DNA of 34,076 nucleotides, taken from assembly GCA_002011745.1 (NCBI GenBank), contig MTOU01000029.1:394-34469 (forward strand), in the 5' to 3' direction. Shown here one piece after another: positions 27,172 to 34,076 of this stretch (positions are counted from its first letter, which is position 1; each line of letters begins with the position of its first letter). Under the pieces are notes generated by a model. That model worked only from the letters and a program-made list of their open reading frames with translations, searched no databases and was not told where the DNA came from. Origin of the DNA: Nitrospirae bacterium JdFR-85. Lineage in GTDB: Bacteria; Nitrospirota; Thermodesulfovibrionia; Thermodesulfovibrionales; JdFR-85. Both the position numbers and the translations under genes were made by a program.

Positions 27172-29960
27172 CCATTATTGTCGATTATGGTTAGTACCTT
27201 CTGTCTGATAGAATTTATCCTCTCCAGAAGTTCCTTCTCGTCTCTGTGTCCCATAAATCTTGCAATGATCCTTGTCTTAGAAGCTTCTTTAATTACTGAC
27301 TCTTCATTCAACCTGAGTATAATCTCCAGCTTCCTTAAGTACTGATAGGCATTCAGAAGCTCTGAGGCTGTATCCGGAGGCAGTATACCTGCTTTTGTGA
27401 GTCTGCCTATTGCGACCTCCGTGTTCTGAACCCATAATGAAGGATTTGTAGTGAGATTGGATATCTGTAGCCACTGTACAAAAAACTCTATCTCTTCTAT
27501 CCCGCCAGGACCAAATTTTATATCTATCCCCTCCTTTTCGTGCGAGACTTCTCTGATGATACGCTCTCTCATCTGTCTGATGTATGAGTAGCTCACTTCC
27601 TGAGACCTTTTCTCAAAGACGCTCCACAATGTCTTCATAAAAGATTTTCTCTGCTCTGGCAGGCCAGAGATCGGTCTCGCCTTGATGAGCGCCTGTACCT
27701 CCCAGGGTTGAGCCCTTTTTAAGTAGTATCCTTTATAACCCTCAAGTGTCTTTGACAGGGTGCCCTTTGAACCATCAGGTCTGAGCCTCATGTCTACTCT
27801 ATAGGGGGGGCCCTTTTCTGTATAGGATGTAAGCAGTTTCATCACCTTTTCAGCTCCTCTGGGGTCATCCTCTTTTTCTACAACAAACAGCAGATCAATA
27901 TCAGAGCCAAAGTTCATCTCTCTTCCTCCAAGCTTCCCCATACCAATCACCATTAATCTGTTTTCAGCGCCGCTCTGCTGTACTGCTTTTGCGATTATCG
28001 CCTCTGCAAGATTGGTTATGTATCTTGTTAGGTCTTCCAGACTGAGTATATCCATAAGGAAAAAGAGCCCCAACCTAAACTCTTCAGTACCTCTGTATTC
28101 AGCCAGAAGAGTCTGTAACTCTCTGTTTTGCAGACAGAATCTATCAAGTTGTTCTCTTATAGATTTAAGGGATTTTCTTATAGAAGGGTCCTCTATCAGA
28201 AGGGAAAGATATGTCTGGTCGCTTAGAAAGAGCCTTGTGAGATAAGTGCTAAGGGCAAATATCCTCACAATACCCTTTATAAAGAGAGGTTGATCATGAA
28301 ACCAGCTAAGGAATACAGCCTTTGAGCCAAAGGTGTTAAAGAATTTTTCGACAAACATAACCGCATCATCGGGATTGACTGATCTGAGAGCCTCTTCCCA
28401 GAAAAGAGGGACAATCCTTCTCATTAAAGCCCTCTCCTTTTCTGTTCTAAAAGAGGTTAGCTGTTGTTGAAGTCCCTTCAGAGACCTTAGTCCGCTGTTA
28501 AGGTCTTTTATACCCCTGAATGATAGGTATCCCTTCAGCTCTTCGTCATTAAGCTCACCCATCAGAATGGTCATCGCCTCTGCATAAATGTCCTCTTCTG
28601 TTCCAAGCAGTGAATTGTACATACTCTTTATCTGTCTTCTTCTTATCCTTAGGTCTGTCAGGAATTCTTCAGAGTCTCTGAATTTCATCTTCTTGGCAAG
28701 AGCCTTCAGTTCCCCTGGCTCTGAAGGGATTCTATGTGTCTGCAGGTCATCCTTCATCTGCAGATAATGTTCAAGCCTTCGGAGATAGAGATAGTTCTCC
28801 CACAAAAGTGCAAGGTCATCCGATGGGATAAGTCCCATCCACCTCAGCACCTGTATAGCATTAAAGAGTCTATGTGTTCTAAGAGACCTATTCTCTTTAG
28901 CATACATAAGCTGGAGTGTTTGAACAAAAAACTCTGCCTCTCTTATGCCCCCAAATCCTCTTTTAATATCGTCCTTAGTAAAGGTGGAATCGATTTTCTT
29001 CTTCATTGTTCTAATCTCTTCGATCTCTGTATAGTCAACTGGCCTCTGCCACACGAAGGGAGTGAGGATCTCCATGAATCTTTCTGCAATGCTTCTGTCT
29101 CCAGCCACGGGCCGTGCCCTGATCAAAACCATCCTCTCCCAAGTCCTTCCCCAAGTCTCATAGTAGTCCCTGTATCCTTCTATTGGAAGTACAAGCTCAC
29201 CTCTCTGCCCCTGGGGTCTTAATCTCATATCAACCCTATATACAAATCCATCCTCTGTCTGCTGAGTCAGAATGAGACCAAGAGTCTCCATTACCTTACA
29301 GAAGAACTGGTGAGTGCTTATCCTGTTGTATCTGACACCTGTAGGACTTAACACTCCGGAGGTAGTTGCTGATGGGTCTGCGTCATAAACTCCAATTATG
29401 TCAATGTCAGAACTATAGTTTAGTTCCTCTCCTCCCAGTTTGCCCAGCCCTATAATAGAGAGTCCTTCTTTAGGTGGTTGTCCATATTTCTCAATACATT
29501 TTATTAATGAAAATTCTAAGGCATATTCAAGTATCATCTCTGACAGATTTGTCAGTTCTTCCATGGATTCAAAGATATCTGCCTTTCCAAGAATATCCCT
29601 AAGGGTAATCCACAGTAGAATATCCTTTTTAAATTTTCGCAGCTTTTTCATAAATACTTCCATATTCAGCTCTCTGACTTGGGGGAATATTTTTTCTATT
29701 TCCTGGTTAATCCTTTCTTTTGTAGCGGCAAGTTTAAGTCTCTTTAGTGCTTCTTCAAGGGAGACAGGATTCTGAATACAGTAATTAGCCAGAAACTGGC
29801 TGTAGGCAAAAAGGGTTGCTATCTCTTCGAGATTGTAGAGAAATTTTTCAGGTTTGGTGTCTTTCTCAAAAAATCGGATAAGATTTCTCTCAGCCCTTTT
29901 AGGGTCAGGCGTCAGAGATGAGACATCAAGTATCTTTTCTTTTAACTTTTCATCAACCAT
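27165..29960 (-). CDS. glnE: Glutamine synthetase adenylyltransferase/adenylyl-removing enzyme
   Basis: The 931-aa protein has two nucleotidyltransferase domains. The N-terminal one has GLGKLGGEELNYSSDIDI (adenylyl-removing). The C-terminal one has GMGKLGGREMNFGSDIDLLF (adenylylating). Each is followed by a helical region with FGGIREAEFFVQ or FGPGGIEEIEFFVQ. It attaches and removes AMP on the tyrosine of beta-type glutamine synthetase under P-II control. The target is the enzyme at 30450-31862, not the adjacent alpha type. The full length supports both activities. The ATG lacks a strong ribosome binding site. Confidence 0.95.
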   Translation of the reverse strand: MVDEKLKEKILDVSSLTPDPKRAERNLIRFFEKDTKPEKFLYNLEEIATLFAYSQFLANYCIQNPVSLEEALKRLKLAATKERINQEIEKIFPQVRELNMEVFMKKLRKFKKDILLWITLRDILGKADIFESMEELTNLSEMILEYALEFSLIKCIEKYGQPPKEGLSIIGLGKLGGEELNYSSDIDIIGVYDADPSATTSGVLSPTGVRYNRISTHQFFCKVMETLGLILTQQTEDGFVYRVDMRLRPQGQRGELVLPIEGYRDYYETWGRTWERMVLIRARPVAGDRSIAERFMEILTPFVWQRPVDYTEIEEIRTMKKKIDSTFTKDDIKRGFGGIREAEFFVQTLQLMYAKENRSLRTHRLFNAIQVLRWMGLIPSDDLALLWENYLYLRRLEHYLQMKDDLQTHRIPSEPGELKALAKKMKFRDSEEFLTDLRIRRRQIKSMYNSLLGTEEDIYAEAMTILMGELNDEELKGYLSFRGIKDLNSGLRSLKGLQQQLTSFRTEKERALMRRIVPLFWEEALRSVNPDDAVMFVEKFFNTFGSKAVFLSWFHDQPLFIKGIVRIFALSTYLTRLFLSDQTYLSLLIEDPSIRKSLKSIREQLDRFCLQNRELQTLLAEYRGTEEFRLGLFFLMDILSLEDLTRYITNLAEAIIAKAVQQSGAENRLMVIGMGKLGGREMNFGSDIDLLFVVEKEDDPRGAEKVMKLLTSYTEKGPPYRVDMRLRPDGSKGTLSKTLEGYKGYYLKRAQPWEVQALIKARPISGLPEQRKSFMKTLWSVFEKRSQEVSYSYIRQMRERIIREVSHEKEGIDIKFGPGGIEEIEFFVQWLQISNLTTNPSLWVQNTEVAIGRLTKAGILPPDTASELLNAYQYLRKLEIILRLNEESVIKEASKTRIIARFMGHRDEKELLERINSIRQKVLTIIDNNGV

Positions 29961-29970
29961 TCTTCGAATT

Positions 29971-29976
29971 ATTATA
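29971..29976 (-). promoter_or_regulatory. Candidate -10 element of glnE
   Basis: TATAAT on the minus strand lies 10 bases from the glnE ATG. If used, the message would have a leader of only a few bases, which fits the absence of a strong ribosome binding site. No good -35 is seen. Confidence 0.35.
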
Positions 29977-30020
29977 GCAATATTTTTGTGTTTCCTATAG
30001 AAAAACTTATTTGGTTTGGG

Positions 30021-30026
30021 TATAAT
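30021..30026 (+). promoter_or_regulatory. Candidate -10 element of glnB
   Basis: TATAAT lies 35 bases before the glnB ATG and inside a GGTATAATAA sequence. The GGTATAA half matches the repeats at 27098-27171. The -35 region is poor, so activation may be needed. Confidence 0.4.
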
Positions 30027-30061
30027 AACTATTCATTGAAAATTAAGGAGGTATTTATATT

Positions 30062-30400
30062 ATGAAGATGGTTGCTGCTGTAATCAAGCACTACAAACTT
30101 GAAGAAGTCCGCAAGGCACTTACAGACGCTGGAGTACAGGGGATGACGGTTATTGAGGTGAAGGGGTTTGGCAGGCAGAAGGGACACTTAGAGGTATACA
30201 GGGGGATTGAGTATGAGGTTAAATTCCTCCCAAAAATAAAAATAGAGGTTGCTGTGCCAGATGATAAGGCAGAAGAGGTGATTAGGATCATTACTGAGGC
30301 GGCCAGGACAGGTGAGATAGGAGATGGAAAGATTTTTGTCTATGACCTTAAGGAAGTAGTTAGGATAAGAACAGGAGAAAAGGGAGAAGCTGCTATTTAA
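30062..30400 (+). CDS. glnB: P-II nitrogen regulatory protein GlnB
   Basis: The 112-aa protein is a standard [22 protein letters not shown] contains Tyr51, the uridylylation site, and [16 protein letters not shown] with RIRTGEKG forms the nucleotide-binding C terminus. It senses 2-oxoglutarate and ATP/ADP and would control GlnE and possibly AmtB. AAGGAGGT precedes the ATG. It is divergent from glnE and convergent with the beta-type glnA. No uridylyltransferase gene (glnD) is in the window. Confidence 0.95.
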   Translation: MKMVAAVIKHYKLEEVRKALTDAGVQGMTVIEVKGFGRQKGHLEVYRGIEYEVKFLPKIKIEVAVPDDKAEEVIRIITEAARTGEIGDGKIFVYDLKEVVRIRTGEKGEAAI

Positions 30401-30410
30401 GGAATAGAGT

Positions 30411-30446
30411 AAAGGGAAGGGACTTTTTGCTGCCCTTCCCTTTTTT
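30411..30446 (+). terminator. Rho-independent terminator after glnB
   Basis: AAAGGGAAGGG (30411-30421) pairs with CCCTTCCCTTT (30433-30443) through 11 bases around an 11-base loop, followed by a T-rich tract. It lies between the convergent ends of glnB and glnA. The T-tract is better on the plus side, so it serves glnB first. Confidence 0.88.
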
Positions 30447-30449
30447 GTT

Positions 30450-31862
30450 TTAAATGTCAAAATAGAGGTAAAACTCGTAAGGATGTGGTCTTAACCTGAG
30501 GGCATCTACCTCGTTCTCTCTCTTGTAGGCTATCCAGGTCTGAAGAGCATCCTCAGTGAAGACATTACCTTTCAGTAGAAACTCGTGGTCTTTCTCAAGC
30601 TCATCCAGTGCCTCTTCAAGACTGCCACAAATTTGCGGTATCTTAGCAGCCTCTTCAGGTGGAAGCTCATAGAGGTCTTTGTCCATTGCCTCTCCTGGGT
30701 CAATCTTGTTCTCAATGCCATCCAGTCCAGCCATCAACATCGCAGCAAAGGCGAGATATGGATTACAGGATGGATCAGGAAAACGGACCTCAATCCTCTT
30801 TGCCTTTGGTGAAGGTGAATACATGGGGATCCTTACAGCAGCAGATCTGTTTCTGGCTGAGTAGGCAAGATTTACCGGTGCCTCGTATCCAGGCACAAGC
30901 CTCTTATAGGAGTTTGTAGTAGGATTAGTAAGTGCTGCAAGTGCTTTTGCATGTTTAAGGATTCCACCTATATAATAGAGAGCTATATCACTAAGACCTG
31001 CATAACCATTTCCTGCAAAAAGGGGCTCACCATCTTTCCACAGACTCTGATGGGTGTGCATACCTGAACCATTGTCCCCAAAGATAGGCTTAGGCATAAA
31101 TGTGGCTGTTTTACCGTGCTTTCTTGCCACATTCTTTACAATATATTTAAAGAGCATCAGATTGTCTGCCATCTGTACAAGGGGAGCATATCTCATGTCA
31201 ATCTCACCCTGGCCACCTGTAGCAACTTCATGGTGTTGTGCCTCTACATGAATACCACATTTTTTAAGAAGAGTAACCATCTCTGTTCTGATATCCTCAA
31301 GACTGTCTGTTGGTGGCACAGGGAAGTATCCCTCTTTATGGCGAGGTTTGTATCCAAGATTCGGATTTTCCTCCTTGCCAGAGTTCCAAATACCCTCTTT
31401 TGAATCAATAAAGTAATAACCGCTATGGGCATTCTGGTCATAACGGATATCATCAAAAATGAAGAATTCTGCCTCTGGTCCAAAGTATGCTGTGTCGGCA
31501 ATACCTGTGGATTTCATGTACTGAACAGCCTTTTGGGCGATATACCGAGGGTCTCTTGAATATGGTTCTCTTGTCACAGGGTCTACAATATTGCAGATCA
31601 GACTAAGTGTGGGATACTTCCTGAAGGGGTCAATTATAGCCGTATTAGGGTCAGGAATGATCAGCATGTCAGAGGCATGAATAGACTGCCAGCCCCTGAT
31701 TGAGGAGCCATCAAAACCTACACCTTCCTCAAAGGTTTCCTCTTTCAACTCATCAATTGGGACTGAAAAATGTTGCCATACACCAGGAAAGTCGATGAAT
31801 TTGAAGTCAACCATCACAACATCATTTTCCTGTGCCAGGTTTAATACATCCTTGGGGGTCAT
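30450..31862 (-). CDS. glnA: Glutamine synthetase type I-beta with adenylylation site
   Basis: The protein has [53 protein letters not shown] and [27 protein letters not shown] places the target Tyr398 where E. coli has Tyr397, so GlnE can adenylylate it. The frame opens at a TTG at 31877, but ATG 31862 has AAGGAGGT at good spacing, so 470 aa starting [14 protein letters not shown] is preferred. It follows the amidotransferase gene by 85 bases and has its own promoter and operator candidates. Confidence 0.95.
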   Translation of the reverse strand: MTPKDVLNLAQENDVVMVDFKFIDFPGVWQHFSVPIDELKEETFEEGVGFDGSSIRGWQSIHASDMLIIPDPNTAIIDPFRKYPTLSLICNIVDPVTREPYSRDPRYIAQKAVQYMKSTGIADTAYFGPEAEFFIFDDIRYDQNAHSGYYFIDSKEGIWNSGKEENPNLGYKPRHKEGYFPVPPTDSLEDIRTEMVTLLKKCGIHVEAQHHEVATGGQGEIDMRYAPLVQMADNLMLFKYIVKNVARKHGKTATFMPKPIFGDNGSGMHTHQSLWKDGEPLFAGNGYAGLSDIALYYIGGILKHAKALAALTNPTTNSYKRLVPGYEAPVNLAYSARNRSAAVRIPMYSPSPKAKRIEVRFPDPSCNPYLAFAAMLMAGLDGIENKIDPGEAMDKDLYELPPEEAAKIPQICGSLEEALDELEKDHEFLLKGNVFTEDALQTWIAYKRENEVDALRLRPHPYEFYLYFDI

Positions 31863-31884
31863 ACCTACCTCCTTCAATTTATTT

Positions 31885-31903
31885 GAGACAGTAAAACTGT
31901 CTC
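31885..31903 (-). promoter_or_regulatory. Hairpin in the leader of beta-type glnA
   Basis: GAGACAGT and ACTGTCTC form a perfect 8-base stem with a three-base loop. It lies about 8 bases upstream of the ribosome binding site. No T-run follows. It could stabilise the message or affect initiation. Confidence 0.45.
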
Positions 31904-31915
31904 TATATCAACCAT

Positions 31916-31933
31916 ACGGTAACCAATTGCCGT
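31916..31933 (-). promoter_or_regulatory. Palindromic operator candidate at the glnA start site
   Basis: ACGGTAACCAATTGCCGT is an 18-base imperfect palindrome. Its core on the minus strand is GGCAATTGGTTACC, matching the gltB site as GGCAA-N4-TTRCC. It lies about 4 bases after the proposed -10 and covers the predicted start site. Confidence 0.5.
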
Positions 31934-31935
31934 TT

Positions 31936-31965
31936 AGCATAATAGATTTATATATTTTTTGTCAA
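31936..31965 (-). promoter_or_regulatory. Promoter candidate of beta-type glnA
   Basis: On the minus strand TTGACA (31965-31960) lies 18 bases from TATGCT (31941-31936). TATTAT three bases earlier is an alternative -10. The -35 sits inside the end of the amidotransferase gene. The spacing equals that of the gltB promoter. No good sigma-54 site is seen. Confidence 0.5.
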
Positions 31966-32640
31966 GAAGAAATTTCTATAGAACTTATAGGCACGTTCAA
32001 GATAATCCTTAAATATTCTCTCTGCATATGCCACCATTTCTTCTGTTTCTGGATCATTCTGAGAGGAAAACCACTCCTTTATTATTTCAGGAGTAATCTC
32101 TATATGAAACTGGAGTGCATACACCCTGTCAGAATAACGGAATGCCTGATTTTCATAGGCGTCTGAATAGGCGAGCCTAACCGTTCCTGAAGGTAGATCA
32201 AAGGTGTCCCCATGCCACTGAAAAACTTCTGCCTGGTCAGAGTTATCTATGGAGAGAGTTTTCATTACAGGATCATCAATTCCTTGAGGAGTAAGGACCA
32301 CCTTATACCAGCCAATCTCTTTTGTTTTGCCAGGATAAACCCTTGCCCCAAGCACATGTGCTAAAAGCTGTGCACCAAGACAGATACCAAGCACGGACTT
32401 GTCTTTCTTTATAAAATCTTCAATTAATTTAGTCTCTTCTTTTAACCATGGATAGCCTTCCATCTCATATACTGCCATAGGGCCACCCATTACAACAAGA
32501 TGAGTATAATTATCTGAACTTTTTACAATTTCATTCTTCGAAAACTCTACTGTTTTGTATGGAATTGCTTTTTCCTTCAGAAAATCCTCAATAGTACCTG
32601 GTCCTTCAATAGGTATATTCTTTACAATTAAAACCTTCAC
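31948..32640 (-). CDS. Class-I glutamine amidotransferase (GMP synthase-like)
   Basis: The 230-aa protein has HLVVMGGPMAVYE, the nucleophile elbow GICLGAQ with Cys87, and ALQFHIEITPEII with His179 and Glu181, a complete class-I glutaminase triad. It resembles stand-alone GuaA-like amidotransferases and PuuD/YLR126c-like enzymes. It may hydrolyse glutamine or gamma-glutamyl compounds; the acceptor is not evident. It sits between amtB and glnA in the same direction, suggesting a link to glutamine pools. Confidence 0.8.
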   Translation of the reverse strand: MKVLIVKNIPIEGPGTIEDFLKEKAIPYKTVEFSKNEIVKSSDNYTHLVVMGGPMAVYEMEGYPWLKEETKLIEDFIKKDKSVLGICLGAQLLAHVLGARVYPGKTKEIGWYKVVLTPQGIDDPVMKTLSIDNSDQAEVFQWHGDTFDLPSGTVRLAYSDAYENQAFRYSDRVYALQFHIEITPEIIKEWFSSQNDPETEEMVAYAERIFKDYLERAYKFYRNFFLTKNI

Positions 32641-32664
32641 TGATCTCTCCTCTCAATATAAATT

Positions 32665-33975
32665 TTAGAAGAAGTAACCTTCTTCTCCATGTTGTGTAAC
32701 ATCCAGCCCCTGAATCTCATCCTTCTCAGGTAATCTTAGCCCCACAGTTAGATCTATGACCTTAAGAATTACCATACTCACAACAAATGAATACAGTGCA
32801 GCCACTCCCACTCCTATCAACTGGACAAAGAACTGATTTGTATTTCCATAAAAAAGTCCATCTGCTCCAGATGAGTTTATTGCCAATGAAGCAAAGAGTC
32901 CTGCACCTAAGGTGCCTACGGTCCCTCCAACACCATGTACACCAAATGCATCGAGGGAATCATCGTATCCAAACCTCTCCTTTGCCCCAAGGGCTGTGTA
33001 ACAGAATACACCAGCAGCTATTCCTATTATTATAGACACCATAGGAGTCACAAATCCAGCAGCAGGAGTTATGGTAGCAAGCCCTGCAATTGCACCTGTG
33101 GCAGCTCCAAATATAGTGGGTTTTCCGTGTTGTATCCATTCGATAATTATCCATGTAAGCGTGGCAGCTACTGCAGCAGAATGGGTATTAACAAATGCCA
33201 CTGTTGCTAACTCTCCTGAGGATAGGGCACTGCCTGCATTGAACCCAAACCACCCAAACCATAAAAGACCTGCTCCTAAAACTGTCATGGGAAGATTGTG
33301 GGGAGGCATGGGTTCTTCAAGGAATCCTTTCCTTTTGCCTACTATTAATGCTGCAGCCAGTGCCGAGATTCCAGATGTAGCATGAACAACTATGCCACCT
33401 GCAAAATCCAGAACACCGAGACTGCTCATCCATCCTCCACCCCAAATCCAGTGAGCTACAGGATCGTATACAAAGGTGGACCAGAGAAGAATGAAAAGGA
33501 TATAAGCAGAGAATTTCATTCGCTCGGCAAAGGCTCCGCTAATCAGTGCAGGTGTAATTACAGCAAACATAGCCTGATAGATCATGAAAGCAAGATGTGG
33601 TACTGTAGGTGCATAGTCACTGGGTTCTACTCCCACGCCTTTAAGACCTATCCAGTCAAGCCCGCCTATAATTCCATTTATATCAGGCCCAAAGGCAAGG
33701 GTGTAACCAATAAGAACCCATTGGATACTAATAACAGCTATAGCAATAAAGCTATGCATTATGGTACCAAGGACATTCTTTCTCCTCACCATGCCACCAT
33801 AAAAAAGCGCCAGTCCAGGTGTCATGAGCATAACAAGGGCAGCAGATACCAGAATCCAGGCAGTGTCGCCTGTGTCAATACTCTTTGCATCAGCTGCATA
33901 AACAGCGTCTCCAAAGGTTAAAAGTCCAAGAACAGTCATAAACAACAGTGTCTTGGAAGGTCTCACCAAACTCAC
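32665..33975 (-). CDS. amtB: Ammonium transporter AmtB
   Basis: The 436-aa protein has an N-terminal signal peptide (LLFMTVLGLLTFGDAVYAADA) and about eleven membrane segments. GLALFYGGMVRRKN and the pore histidines His198 (VVHATSG) and His347 (FGVHGVGG) are conserved. The C-terminal tail ends QHGEEGYFF, near the region that contacts GlnK. The start is a GTG at 33975, with AGGAGG upstream; the GTG starts one base after the stop of the upstream glnK. It conducts ammonium/ammonia across the inner membrane. Confidence 0.95.
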   Translation of the reverse strand: MSLVRPSKTLLFMTVLGLLTFGDAVYAADAKSIDTGDTAWILVSAALVMLMTPGLALFYGGMVRRKNVLGTIMHSFIAIAVISIQWVLIGYTLAFGPDINGIIGGLDWIGLKGVGVEPSDYAPTVPHLAFMIYQAMFAVITPALISGAFAERMKFSAYILFILLWSTFVYDPVAHWIWGGGWMSSLGVLDFAGGIVVHATSGISALAAALIVGKRKGFLEEPMPPHNLPMTVLGAGLLWFGWFGFNAGSALSSGELATVAFVNTHSAAVAATLTWIIIEWIQHGKPTIFGAATGAIAGLATITPAAGFVTPMVSIIIGIAAGVFCYTALGAKERFGYDDSLDAFGVHGVGGTVGTLGAGLFASLAINSSGADGLFYGNTNQFFVQLIGVGVAALYSFVVSMVILKVIDLTVGLRLPEKDEIQGLDVTQHGEEGYFF

Positions 33976-33976
33976 C

Positions 33977-34076
<100 letters not shown>

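Noticed and set aside
31907-31928. Sigma-54 promoter for beta-type glnA
   Set aside because: GG-N10-GT spacing is present on the minus strand but the flanking bases match the consensus poorly; TTGACA-N18-TATGCT fits better.

Overview
The window looks like a chromosomal segment of an anaerobic, diderm, nitrogen-fixing bacterium. LptE, AmtB with a signal peptide, and bacterial ribosomal genes indicate a Gram-negative bacterium. The NifI-type P-II pair and the split, ferredoxin-rich glutamate synthase are features shared with archaea and deep-branching anaerobes. A Nitrospirota (Thermodesulfovibrio-like) or Thermodesulfobacteriota-like source is my best guess; this is inference from gene content only.

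Layout. Positions 1-1070 hold two frameshifted small-gene remnants (HEPN domain, DUF2283), a roughly 300-base gap and a small conserved hypothetical gene. From 1072 to 3868 come a gamma-glutamylcyclotransferase-like gene, sixA, and a minus-strand trio (DUF1284, Nudix, radical SAM). The trio follows the nif genes with gaps under 30 bases. The nif block (3875-11456, minus strand) reads nifH-nifD-nifK-nifEN(fused)-nifX-nifI1-nifI2, behind a sigma-54-like promoter. Divergent from nifH is an unrecognised 102-aa gene, then a PhoU-like protein, a COG1313 radical SAM protein, a PGPGW membrane protein, lptE and holA. A housekeeping block follows: rpsT, an ASCH/winged-helix gene, truA, a dksA/traR-type gene, an easily missed 53-aa gene, frr, pyrH, tsf and rpsB with a structured leader. 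From 20.6 kb on, nearly everything is nitrogen assimilation: archaeal-type glutamate synthase in three genes, an alpha-type glutamine synthetase, glnE, glnB, a beta-type glutamine synthetase carrying the adenylylation site, a class-I glutamine amidotransferase, amtB and the end of glnK.

How it works together. Nitrogenase makes ammonium, AmtB imports it, two glutamine synthetases and GOGAT assimilate it. Four P-II proteins (NifI1, NifI2, GlnB, GlnK) and GlnE would provide post-translational control. The most interesting new signal is a shared palindrome, GGCAA-N4-TTRCC. It lies just downstream of the -10 element at both gltB and the beta-type glnA, behind similar TTGACA-N18 promoters, and suggests an undescribed nitrogen repressor operator. 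Other points of note are the NifE-NifN fusion, the relocated nifI pair, the possible extension of the nif operon into DUF1284/Nudix/radical SAM genes, and the 53-aa gene between frr and dksA.
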